Part shown: one piece after another, positions 1 through 6,136 of the stretch
Layout of the letters: every line of letters starts with the position of its first letter
Position numbering within the stretch: the stretch's first letter is position 1
NCBI GenBank assembly: GCA_947259435.1
Contig: CAMYMP010000011.1
Span: 1-6,539, forward strand
Direction of reading: 5' to 3'
Length of the DNA stretch: 6,539 bases
From: an uncultured Woeseiaceae bacterium
GTDB taxonomy: Bacteria > Pseudomonadota > Gammaproteobacteria > Woeseiales > Woeseiaceae
Notes under the pieces: model-generated
What the model was told of the DNA's origin: nothing
Seen by the model: only the letters and a program-made list of their open reading frames with translations
Databases searched by the model: none
Made by a program: the position numbers and the translations under genes

Positions 1-2
1 TG

Positions 3-155
3 GTCCGTCAGGGACACCTGCTGGAGGTCGTCGCAGTCGATGAACTGGTCGCGCGCCGCGGTCGTCTCGAGAGCTATGGCGACAAGGCGCGCTTTGCCCT
101 GGCGGACAGCTACGATCGCGCCACTCAGGCCCAGGCAAAGGCGGATGAGCCATGA
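3..155 (+). CDS. C-terminal end of an upstream TPR-like protein (5' truncated)
   Basis: An open frame runs from the window edge to a TGA at 153-155 and gives about 50 residues ending in ADEP. It is alanine- and charge-rich and predicted helical. The stretch ARFALADSYDRA (about 20 residues before the end) looks like the first helix of a tetratricopeptide-type hairpin, which fits the TPR proteins downstream. The stop overlaps the start of the next gene as ATGA (152-155), which suggests translational coupling and a shared operon. The N-terminus, any signal peptide and the full domain content lie outside the window, so the family is not identified. That this is real coding sequence is supported by the sensible residue composition and the tight junction; the TPR assignment is inference. 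Confidence 0.7.
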   Translation, partial: VRQGHLLEVVAVDELVARRGRLESYGDKARFALADSYDRATQAQAKADEP

Positions 156-3100
156 TGCGGGCGCGCACAGCCACTCTGTTGCTGGCCTGCGCGGGTATCG
201 CCGCCTGCGCAACGAGCAGCAATGACGGCACGCTCGCCGAGCTGCATGACGTTGCGCCGGATGTCGACGAGGTTTATCTCGAAGATGGCCTGGAGCGGGC
301 GGCGGAAAGCTATCGCCGCTATCTCGCTGAGACGCCCGAAAGCGCACGCACGCCCGAGGCGATGCGCCGCCTGGCCGACCTGCAGATCGAACAAGCGTAC
401 GGTGTGATCGGTACCGGGGAACTCGTTGAGATGGCAGCACCCGAAGGCGCTTCGCGTGTCTTGCCCGCTACGGCTGCACGACAGGCAGCGGGCGCCGTAG
501 TGCCGGCGGAGTCCGAACGGGAGTTCGAGCAACGCGCAAGCGGGCGCGAAGAGTTACTGACCGACACGACGCAGTTCGATTTGCAGCTGCCAGGCACTGA
601 AGGCGGAGCGATACCGGCAGGACCGCGTGAGGCAATCAAAACGTACCAACAGATTCTCGACAAGTACCCGAACTACGAGCGCAACGACAAAGTGCTCTAT
701 CAGATGTCGCGGGCATACGATGAAATCGGACAACCCGATCACGCCATGGGCGTCATGGACCGGCTCATCGGTGAATATCCATACTCGAAATACGTCGATG
801 AAGTCCACTTCAGACGCGGTGAGTATTTCTTTGTCAGGAAGAAGTACCTCGACGCAGAAGGCGCCTACGGAGCGATCATTGGAATGGGCACGACCTCGTC
901 TTACTACGAGCTCGCCTTGTACAAACTGGGATGGACCCTGTACAAGCAGGAGCTCTACGAAGAGGCGCTGCACAATTACATGGCGATGCTGGACTACCGG
1001 CATTCGATCGGCTACGACTTCGACGCTGACTATGACGAAGAAGGCGAACATCGTATTGCCGACACTTTTCGAGTAATCAGCCTCAGCTTTTCCAACCTCG
1101 GCGGACCCGAATTCGTTGATGAGTATTTCTCGACAAACGGGCATCGAAGCTATGCCGACAAGATCTACGGCAACCTCGGCGAATTCTACTTCGCAAAGTT
1201 GCGCTATGACGATGCGGCGTCGGTCTACCGTTCTTTCATCAAGCTCAATCGATTCCACAGAGTGTCTCCGCATTTCGGTATGCGCATCGTCGAGATCTAC
1301 GGCGAGGCCGGATTCCCGTTGCTTGTTGTCGAATCGAAGAAGCAGTTTGCGACAGACTACGCACTGGACTCGGACTACTGGAACTACTTCGACGTTGATG
1401 GCTCGCCCGACGTCGTCGGATTCCTCAAGACCAACCTGACAGACCTGGCCGGCCATTATCATGCGCTCTATCAGGAAGAGACCCTGGTCGACGAGCGGCC
1501 AGCCAATTTCGGCGAAGCGCACCGGTGGTACCGGCAGTTCCTGTATTCGTTCCCGACGGACGAGCAGTCTCCGCAGGTCAATTATCAGCTTGCAGACCTG
1601 TTGCTCGAGAACGAGGACTTTGGCGAGGCGGCCGTAGAGTACGAGCGTACGGCGTACGAATACGATCAACATGAACAGGCTTCGGCGGCTGGATATGCCG
1701 CAGTCTTTGCGTATCGGCAGGACCTCGAACAGGCAACCGGCGCACGGGCGCTCGAAGTCAAGACGTCGACCGTGGCGAGCTCTCTCAGGTTCGCCGACAC
1801 GTTCCCGGACCATGAGCAGGCGCCGGTCGTACTCGGTGCAGCTGCCGATGATCTCTATGAGATGAAGGACTTTCATCTCGCAATCGCCTCGGCGCAAAAC
1901 CTTATCGACCGCTATCCGGGCACGGATTCAAGCCTGTTGCGGTCCGCCTGGGCCGTCATAGCGCATTCCTCGATTGACCTCGCGGAATACCAGAATGCCG
2001 AGCACGCGTACATGAATCTGCTTGCGTTGACACCAGACGATGATGAGTCACGGCCGGCCGTCGTCGACGGCCTGGCTGCCGCAATCTACAAGCAGGGTGA
2101 GCAGTCCAACCTCCTCGAGGATTATCGCGCTGCCGCGGATCATTTCCTGAGAATCAAGAACGTAGCGCCGACCTCGGACATTCGCAGTGCTGCCGAATAC
2201 GATGCAGCTGCCGCCCTTATCAAGCTGCAGGACTGGGTCTCGGCCTCCGGCGTACTCGAAGAATTCAGAGTCACGCATCCGGAACACGAACTGAATTCGG
2301 AGGCGACGATACAACTCGCCCATATCTATCGTGAAGACGGACAGGTCGAACGATCTGCGGCGGAACACGAGAGAATCGCTGCCGAAGCAGGCGATGTCGA
2401 GATCAGTCGTGAGGCTCTTCTGACCGCCGGTGAACTGTACGACGAGGTCAAAGTTGTAGAAGACGCGATTCGTGTTTACGAGCGTTACGTTACCGAGTAT
2501 CCACGACCTCTGGACATTGCGATGGAGACCCGCACCCGGCTCGCTGAGATTTTCAAGGCAGAACTGGACTATGTGCGATACCACGAACAGCTGAACCAGA
2601 TAATCACCGCGGATCGCGATGCGGGTACAGATCGAACAGATCGGAGCAGGTACCTCGCGGCCAGGGCTGCCCTCGTGCTCGCAGAACAGAGCTATGAGAA
2701 ATTCGCGAGTCTCGAGCTGGTCCAGCCCTTCGAAGAAAGCCTCGCCCAAAAGCAGCAGCGCATGGATGTTGCGATGGAAACCTTCGAAAACCTGGTTGCC
2801 TACGAGGTCGCCGAGGTCACGGCAGCAGCCACGTTTTATATCGCGGAGATCTACATGGAATTCAGCACGGCTCTGATTGAGTCGGAACGCCCGGCGGGAC
2901 TGACCGAAGCCGAGAAAATCGACTACGAACTCGTCATCGAGGAAGAGGCGTATCCGTTCGAGGAACGGGCTATCCAGGTGCATGAGGAGAACTTCGAGTT
3001 GCTCGCCGGCGGATTCTATAACCCATGGGTGCAGAAAAGTCTGGCTCAGTTGGCGGTTCTGATGCCCGGGCGATACGCCAAGAACGAAATCAGTGGTGGA

Positions 3101-3262
3101 TTCCTCGGGTCGATCGATTCCTATGCGTACCGTATGCCAATCGCGCCGCCGATAGGCATCGACCAGGAGAATAATACCGATGCTGCCGAGACTGCTGAAT
3201 TGAAAGAAATAGTGGAAGCATCCGCAAAGTTATCAACTGACCCGGAAGCTGTTCGAGACTAG
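152..3262 (+). CDS. Large TPR-repeat outer-membrane lipoprotein, 1036 aa
   Basis: The N-terminus is a lipoprotein signal peptide: basic MMRAR, hydrophobic core, and lipobox I-A-A-C with the acceptor Cys at residue 19. The next residue is Ala rather than Asp, so Lol sorting to the outer membrane is expected, with the chain in the periplasm. After a variable region (about 85-155) the protein is almost all helical hairpins of TPR/Sel1-like type: clear ones near 158-210 (AIKTYQQILDKYPNY), 251-285, 331-370, 456-505, 551-590, 690-725 and 755-790. YPFEERAIQVHEENFELL (934-951) and LMPGRYAKNE (970-979) near the C-terminus look like a conserved cap, as I recall from large TPR proteins in ExbB/ExbD-linked loci, but I could not search. 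The start overlaps the previous stop (ATGA); a second ATG follows at once at 155 and the signal peptide works from either. Likely role: scaffold or partner-binding part of an envelope complex powered by the ExbB/ExbD genes downstream. GltD/GltE-like TPR proteins of the Myxococcus Glt system are the closest idea, but orthology is not shown. Confidence 0.9.
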   Translation: MMRARTATLLLACAGIAACATSSNDGTLAELHDVAPDVDEVYLEDGLERAAESYRRYLAETPESARTPEAMRRLADLQIEQAYGVIGTGELVEMAAPEGASRVLPATAARQAAGAVVPAESEREFEQRASGREELLTDTTQFDLQLPGTEGGAIPAGPREAIKTYQQILDKYPNYERNDKVLYQMSRAYDEIGQPDHAMGVMDRLIGEYPYSKYVDEVHFRRGEYFFVRKKYLDAEGAYGAIIGMGTTSSYYELALYKLGWTLYKQELYEEALHNYMAMLDYRHSIGYDFDADYDEEGEHRIADTFRVISLSFSNLGGPEFVDEYFSTNGHRSYADKIYGNLGEFYFAKLRYDDAASVYRSFIKLNRFHRVSPHFGMRIVEIYGEAGFPLLVVESKKQFATDYALDSDYWNYFDVDGSPDVVGFLKTNLTDLAGHYHALYQEETLVDERPANFGEAHRWYRQFLYSFPTDEQSPQVNYQLADLLLENEDFGEAAVEYERTAYEYDQHEQASAAGYAAVFAYRQDLEQATGARALEVKTSTVASSLRFADTFPDHEQAPVVLGAAADDLYEMKDFHLAIASAQNLIDRYPGTDSSLLRSAWAVIAHSSIDLAEYQNAEHAYMNLLALTPDDDESRPAVVDGLAAAIYKQGEQSNLLEDYRAAADHFLRIKNVAPTSDIRSAAEYDAAAALIKLQDWVSASGVLEEFRVTHPEHELNSEATIQLAHIYREDGQVERSAAEHERIAAEAGDVEISREALLTAGELYDEVKVVEDAIRVYERYVTEYPRPLDIAMETRTRLAEIFKAELDYVRYHEQLNQIITADRDAGTDRTDRSRYLAARAALVLAEQSYEKFASLELVQPFEESLAQKQQRMDVAMETFENLVAYEVAEVTAAATFYIAEIYMEFSTALIESERPAGLTEAEKIDYELVIEEEAYPFEERAIQVHEENFELLAGGFYNPWVQKSLAQLAVLMPGRYAKNEISGGFLGSIDSYAYRMPIAPPIGIDQENNTDAAETAELKEIVEASAKLSTDPEAVRD

Positions 3263-3280
3263 GTAACGACGGGAGTCATT

Positions 3281-3934
3281 ATGCGCGCGCTCATGCCAGG
3301 CAAATATCGACTGCTCACATCTCGCACCGTAACGGTGTTGGCGTGTTCCGTTATGATCTCTGCATGCGCCACGACCGACTCAGCGCGTACGCCGCCGGCG
3401 CAGATCGAAATTCAGGAAGCTGTTGGATTTACGATCACCGAAAAAGCGCGAATCAGCAGCGATATTCGTCTCGACTATGATGCGGCGGTCCGATCGCTCG
3501 AGCAGGGCGAACTCGAGCAGGGCATAGAAGTTCTGGAGGCAATAGTTGAGCTGTCGCCCAGGTTGAGCGCACCTCGGGTCGACCTCGGTATTGCCCATCA
3601 TCTTGCGGGCAATCTCGACGCGGCTGAAAGCAATCTGCTGCTGGCTCTCGAGGCGAACCCCGATCATCCCATCGCACACAACGAGCTCGGGATCGTGTAT
3701 CGAAAGACCGGTCGCTTTGCCGAAGCCGAGCGGAGCTACGAGGCCGCCCTGGCAATCTATCCCGGCTATCATTTCGCCCGCCGCAATCTGGCGATCCTTT
3801 GTGACCTGTATCTCGCTGATCTGAACTGCGCGCTGGAGAATTACGAGGCGTACATGGCGACAGTGACGAGCGATAACGAGGCGTCGATGTGGATAAAAGA
3901 TATCCGCTATCGAATGGGGCAGGGAGATCGATAA
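3281..3934 (+). CDS. TPR-repeat lipoprotein, 217 aa
   Basis: The start at 3281 has a GGGAG Shine-Dalgarno at 3271-3275 with five bases of spacing, 18 bases after the previous stop. A later ATG at 3293 (residue 5) would also leave a usable signal peptide. The N-terminal hydrophobic stretch ends in lipobox I-S-A-C with Cys at residue 29, followed by Ala, so outer-membrane anchoring is expected. Residues about 65-198 hold three to four tandem TPR units. The clearest are 97-130 (DLGIAHHLAGNLDAAESNLL) and 131-164 (ELGIVYRKTGRFAEAERSYE), with the usual G/Y and A/A/P pattern, followed by a more degenerate fourth unit. This is a short periplasmic protein-binding adaptor and probably a partner of the large TPR lipoprotein. 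The stop overlaps the next start by one base (TAATG). GltE/AglT-like or PilF-like TPR lipoproteins are possible relatives by architecture only. Confidence 0.9.
   Translation: MRALMPGKYRLLTSRTVTVLACSVMISACATTDSARTPPAQIEIQEAVGFTITEKARISSDIRLDYDAAVRSLEQGELEQGIEVLEAIVELSPRLSAPRVDLGIAHHLAGNLDAAESNLLLALEANPDHPIAHNELGIVYRKTGRFAEAERSYEAALAIYPGYHFARRNLAILCDLYLADLNCALENYEAYMATVTSDNEASMWIKDIRYRMGQGDR
3921..3927 (+). promoter_or_regulatory. Ribosome binding site that fixes the start at 3934
   Basis: AGGGAGA lies six bases before the ATG at 3934, inside the end of the preceding TPR gene. It supports the 3934 start over an in-frame ATG at 3889, which lies within the upstream gene and would put a charged, non-signal extension in front of an otherwise good signal peptide. 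Confidence 0.7.
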
Positions 3935-4284
3935 TGCCGAGACTTTTAGTATTCACCGCGATATTTCTGCTTGTCGGCTCTGCCGCGAACGGTGAGGAAT
4001 CGGCGACCGAAGCTCAGGAAACCGACGCGCCGCAATCGATACAGGAGCAGGGCGACGGTATTGAAAAGCCGAAGACCATGTCCGGCATGTCCATTCTCGG
4101 CAATGAGGAAGCGCCGAAGTCGCTCGTTATCATTCCATGGAAGTCGTCGGAACTCGGCGACGATATCAGCCTCTCGGATACCCTGGACGATCGCGCGCGA
4201 CCCGTGGACAAGGAAGTTTTCCTGCGCGAGCTGAGCTTTTACGAAATTCGCGCCGGTGAAAAAAGGCCTCAAGCCGCGGAATAA
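3934..4284 (+). CDS. Small exported protein of unknown function, 116 aa
   Basis: The chosen start gives MPRLLVFTAIFLLVGSAANG, a typical Sec signal peptide with a signal peptidase I site likely around residues 17-20; there is no lipobox Cys. Residues 21-48 are a low-complexity acidic, Gln-rich linker. Residues 49-106 form a compact-looking core with SILGNEEAPKSL (53-64), IPWKSSE (67-73) and EVFLRELSFYEIR (94-106). The core has the look of a conserved short family, which I think I have seen next to ExbB/ExbD pairs in gammaproteobacteria, but I cannot name it. Its position between TPR lipoproteins and the proton-channel genes, and its coupling to the TPR gene by TAATG, suggest a periplasmic accessory part of the same complex. 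The function is unknown. A long non-coding gap follows. Confidence 0.85.
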   Translation: MPRLLVFTAIFLLVGSAANGEESATEAQETDAPQSIQEQGDGIEKPKTMSGMSILGNEEAPKSLVIIPWKSSELGDDISLSDTLDDRARPVDKEVFLRELSFYEIRAGEKRPQAAE

Positions 4285-4326
4285 GGCGATTTTCTGCGCT
4301 ATCGGCGTTCCAACAGCTTCTCATCT

Positions 4327-4389
4327 GTGAGCTGCGTCAAGGGACTGTCCTTCAACTGCGAGCATCGGGTCTGAACGTGCGCTGCGTCA
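4327..4389. repeat. Pair of 13-base direct repeats, 50 bp apart
   Basis: GTGAGCTGCGTCA at 4327-4339 and GTGCGCTGCGTCA at 4377-4389 match at 12 of 13 positions, with starts exactly 50 bp apart (close to five helical turns). Such spacing would suit two copies of a DNA-binding protein on the same face of the helix. The role is inference; the repeats are seen directly. Confidence 0.5.
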
Positions 4390-4404
4390 CATTTTGGCAT
4401 GTGA
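4387..4404. repeat. Perfect 6-bp inverted repeat with 6-base spacer
   Basis: TCACAT, spacer TTTGGC, then ATGTGA form a perfect dyad overlapping the end of the second direct repeat. It resembles an everted CRP half-site pair (CRP needs TGTGA-N6-TCACA, the opposite order), so CRP is not claimed. It could be another operator or a small RNA hairpin. Confidence 0.4.
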
Positions 4405-4426
4405 TCGAGCTCTATTCTTGGGTCAG

Positions 4427-4446
4427 GTCTGAGACTGACTCAGGAC
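4427..4446. repeat. Short imperfect hairpin upstream of the ExbB-family gene
   Basis: CTGAG (4429-4433), loop ACTGA, CTCAG (4439-4443) form a perfect 5-bp stem. Alternatively GTCTGAG pairs with CTCAGGAC with one bulged base. No T-run follows, so it is not an intrinsic terminator. It ends 12 bases before the ribosome binding site and could affect translation or mRNA processing. Confidence 0.35.
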
Positions 4447-4470
4447 TGTTTGTAAAATGAGGATCTTGTA

Positions 4471-5121
4471 ATGAACTTTTTCTATTCGATTGTAGGTTTT
4501 TTCGCATCGGGTGGCGTATTCATGTATCCGATACTGATTGTATTCGCCGTAGGTGTGGCGATTGCAGTCGAACGCTACGTTACGCTCGCCATTGTGACAA
4601 ATAAGAACCAGGCAGTATGGGACAAAGTGCAACCACTGCTCAGCAACGGTGAGTTCGACGAGGCGCGGGAAATGACCAGTCAGGACGAATCCACTATCTC
4701 GCAGGTTCTGAACATGGGCTTGTCGTTGCAGGGTGCTGTTCGACGTCGCGAAGACATAGAAATCGCGATGGAGGAGAGCATGATGGAAATCGTGCCGCGC
4801 CTCGAAAAGCGGACACCGTACGTCGCGCTGGCTTCAAGTATCGCCACGCTGCTGGGACTGCTCGGTACGATCATGGGTTTGATTCAGGCATTCACCGCCG
4901 TTGCTAATGCGAATCCAGCGGAAAAAGCGGACCTCCTGTCGGCCAGTATTTCGGTCGCGATGAATACGACCGCGTTCGGCCTGATGGTCGCGATACCGTT
5001 GCTCATCGTGCACGCGGTATTGACCAGCAAGACCGGCGACATTGTCGACAGTCTCGAGATGGCGACGGTCAAGTCCCTCAATGTGTTTTCGAGAAGGGCA
5101 AAGCGACCGGTTGAGGCCTAG
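4471..5121 (+). CDS. MotA/TolQ/ExbB-family proton channel subunit, 216 aa
   Basis: This inner-membrane subunit of a proton-driven motor forms, in the family, a pentamer around two ExbD/TolR helices. Three membrane segments are visible: about 15-34, 117-141 and 160-184, with the usual cytoplasmic domain between the first two. Family hallmarks are GLLGTIMGLIQAF (129-141) in TM2 and SVAMNTTAFGLMVAIP (161-176) in TM3, whose Thr residues (166-167) fall where the family lines the channel. Length fits TolQ/ExbB (about 220-240 aa). GAGGA at 4459-4463 lies seven bases before the ATG. It begins a cassette with two ExbD-family genes, five bases upstream of the first. One ExbB with two ExbDs beside envelope TPR proteins recalls Myxococcus AglR with AglQ/AglS. 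No TonB, Pal or TolB gene is present, so classical Tol-Pal or TonB systems are less likely. Family: high confidence; AglR-like role: inference. Confidence 0.95.
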   Translation: MNFFYSIVGFFASGGVFMYPILIVFAVGVAIAVERYVTLAIVTNKNQAVWDKVQPLLSNGEFDEAREMTSQDESTISQVLNMGLSLQGAVRRREDIEIAMEESMMEIVPRLEKRTPYVALASSIATLLGLLGTIMGLIQAFTAVANANPAEKADLLSASISVAMNTTAFGLMVAIPLLIVHAVLTSKTGDIVDSLEMATVKSLNVFSRRAKRPVEA

Positions 5122-5126
5122 CCAAC

Positions 5127-5630
5127 ATGGCCAGACGGCATCACTATAAGCGCCGCACCAAGCCTGCGCACGAACTCGATGTCACCACCTTCCTGAACCT
5201 GATGGTGGTGCTCGTGCCGTTTCTCCTCATTACGGCAGTGTTCTCGAGGCTTACGATTATCGAACTCAATCTGCCGAGTGCGGCCGGCGGCGCGGTCAAA
5301 AATGAAGAGAGCTTCCGCGTCGAGGTAATCGTCCGGGAGGCGGGTATAGAGATAACCAATGGCAAGAGCATCATTGCGTCAATACCGAACAAGAATGACG
5401 ACTTCGACCTGGAAACGCTGTCCGAGTACATCGTCGAGCTCAAGCGGGAGTACCCGGAACAGGAAGCCGCATCGGTGCTGATGGAAGCGCACATTCCCTA
5501 CGATTACCTCGTACAGGTGATGGACATCGTCCGAAGCGTAGCAGTACCAATCGAAGGTGAGAGTGAAGAGGAAGAGCAGTTCGAGCTCGTTGCGTTATTC
5601 ACAGAGATTTCTGTCGGAGATGCGCCATGA
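5127..5630 (+). CDS. ExbD/TolR-family protein lacking the canonical Asp, 167 aa
   Basis: The architecture is standard ExbD/TolR: a short, very basic cytoplasmic tail (residues 1-13), one membrane helix (about 21-40) and a periplasmic domain of about 125 residues. The motif ELDVTTFLNLMVVLVPFLL (16-34) aligns with E-I-N-V-x-P-L-L-D of ExbD/TolR. The position of the proton-carrying Asp is Asn24 here (codon AAC at 5196-5198). An Asp sits six residues earlier (Asp18) and a Pro lies in the helix (31). The periplasmic part ends in YDYLVQVMDIVRSVAVPIEG followed by an acidic run (about 143-150). A GAGG at 5113-5116 precedes the start by ten bases, and the stop overlaps the next ATG (ATGA). It probably pairs with the second ExbD in the ExbB channel, perhaps as a structural or regulatory stator. 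DNA at 5390-5493 recurs at the end of the window. Confidence 0.93.
   Translation: MARRHHYKRRTKPAHELDVTTFLNLMVVLVPFLLITAVFSRLTIIELNLPSAAGGAVKNEESFRVEVIVREAGIEITNGKSIIASIPNKNDDFDLETLSEYIVELKREYPEQEAASVLMEAHIPYDYLVQVMDIVRSVAVPIEGESEEEEQFELVALFTEISVGDAP
5390..5493 (+). repeat. Internal copy of the 104-bp direct repeat (within first ExbD gene)
   Basis: This segment encodes residues around 89-122 of the first ExbD protein and recurs at 6436-6539, offset 1046 bp. There are two mismatches: A5395 versus T6441 and A5414 versus C6460. From 5415 to 5493 identity is perfect (79 bases), to the last base of the window. Here the sequence continues naturally into the rest of the ExbD domain, so this is the original copy. 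Confidence 0.95.
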
Positions 5631-6130
5631 GAAATACGCGTCGAATAAAACGCATGTCGCGCAACCGCCTGAAGATCACGAAAATGAACCTGACGTCGCT
5701 GATGGATGTGTTCACTATTCTCGTCTTCTTCCTACTCGTGAATTCCGGCTCCGTCGAACTCGTGGAAGCGCCCAAGAACGTCAAGCTGCCCGAATCGCGC
5801 GTGGAGACCAAGCCGCGAGAAACGGTCGTAATCTTCGTGAGCCCGGAAGATGTACTCGTGCAGGGTGAAATCGTTGCGCGCGTCAGTGACATTCTCGAAG
5901 GAGGCGCCGGGACGACAGACCCGATTAGCGCACGTCTTGCCGAACTCAAAGAAAACATTGTAGGCCCAAGCACAATGACGGTCGCGGCCAGTCAGGAAGT
6001 GACGATACTGGCCGACAAGTCGGTGCCGTTTGTCGTAATCAGGAAGATCATGTCGACCTGTACGAATGGCGGTTACGAAAATGTCTCCCTGGCGGTCATT
6101 CAGAAACCAACGCAGGTAGCGTCAAGCTAG
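5627..6130 (+). CDS. ExbD/TolR-family protein with canonical Asp, 167 aa
   Basis: This is the second ExbD-type stator: a strongly basic tail (residues 1-19), one membrane helix (about 24-41) and a periplasmic domain. KMNLTSLMDVFTILVFFLLV (19-38) carries the expected Asp at residue 27 (GAT at 5705-5707), the proton-accepting site in the family. The C-terminal ADKSVPFVVIRKIM (129-142) and GGYENVSLAV (148-157) match the ExbD/TolR pattern of a D-K-x-V-P-F/Y segment followed by G-Y-x-x-hydrophobic strand. GGAGA at 5616-5620 gives a well-spaced ribosome binding site inside the upstream gene, and the start overlaps that gene's stop (ATGA), implying coupled, possibly stoichiometric synthesis. It shares little residue identity with the first ExbD, so the two are diverged subunits rather than a recent duplication. 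Confidence 0.95.
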   Translation: MRNTRRIKRMSRNRLKITKMNLTSLMDVFTILVFFLLVNSGSVELVEAPKNVKLPESRVETKPRETVVIFVSPEDVLVQGEIVARVSDILEGGAGTTDPISARLAELKENIVGPSTMTVAASQEVTILADKSVPFVVIRKIMSTCTNGGYENVSLAVIQKPTQVASS

Positions 6131-6136
6131 CAGCTG

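Larger units (their letters stand above)
4285..4470. other. Non-coding gap between envelope genes and motor cassette
   Basis: This is the only substantial gene-free stretch (186 bp) in an otherwise packed operon. I find no ORF of useful size on either strand, and no tRNA-like structure. No hairpin is followed by a T-run, so no intrinsic terminator is claimed. No -35/-10 pair at good spacing is convincing. The region does hold a 13-base direct repeat pair 50 bp apart and several short inverted repeats, so a promoter with operators or a processing/attenuation site ahead of the ExbB gene is plausible but unproven. Confidence 0.6.

Noticed and set aside
554..1897. 447-residue open frame on the minus strand
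   Set aside because: It lies wholly antisense to the large TPR gene. Its Arg/Val/Cys-rich product shows no domain or signal, and the plus strand has a coherent lipoprotein with repeats. Codon bias in GC-rich genes often keeps the opposite strand open.
2048..2983. 311-residue open frame on the minus strand
   Set aside because: It is also antisense to the same TPR gene, with no recognisable motif, no ribosome binding site that stands out and no neighbouring minus-strand genes.
3453..3956. 167-residue minus-strand frame across the small TPR lipoprotein gene
   Set aside because: The product is Arg/Ser/Pro-rich low-information sequence typical of a shadow frame; the plus-strand TPR repeats explain the region.
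4264..4300. Rho-independent terminator after the small exported protein
   Set aside because: The possible GCCT/AGGC pairing is short and falls partly in the coding end, and the following GATTTTC has too few T residues in a row after a stable stem.
4387..4404. CRP binding site
   Set aside because: The half-sites are in the reversed order (TCACA then TGTGA) compared with the CRP consensus.
4394..4418. TTGGCA (4394-4399) as a -35 or as part of a sigma-54 site
   Set aside because: The nearest -10-like hexamer, TATTCT at 4413, is only 13 bases away, and the GG-to-GC spacing for sigma-54 is one base off with a poor -12 element.
4401..4458. Sigma-70 promoter using TAAAAT (4453-4458) as -10
   Set aside because: Transcription would begin at about 4465, after the GAGGA ribosome binding site, leaving the gene without one. 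The best -35 (CTGAGA, 18-base spacing) is also weak.
5127..6130. Recent tandem duplication of the two ExbD genes
   Set aside because: Both products are 167 residues by coincidence, but their membrane helices and periplasmic sequences share only family-level similarity, with no long nucleotide identity between them.
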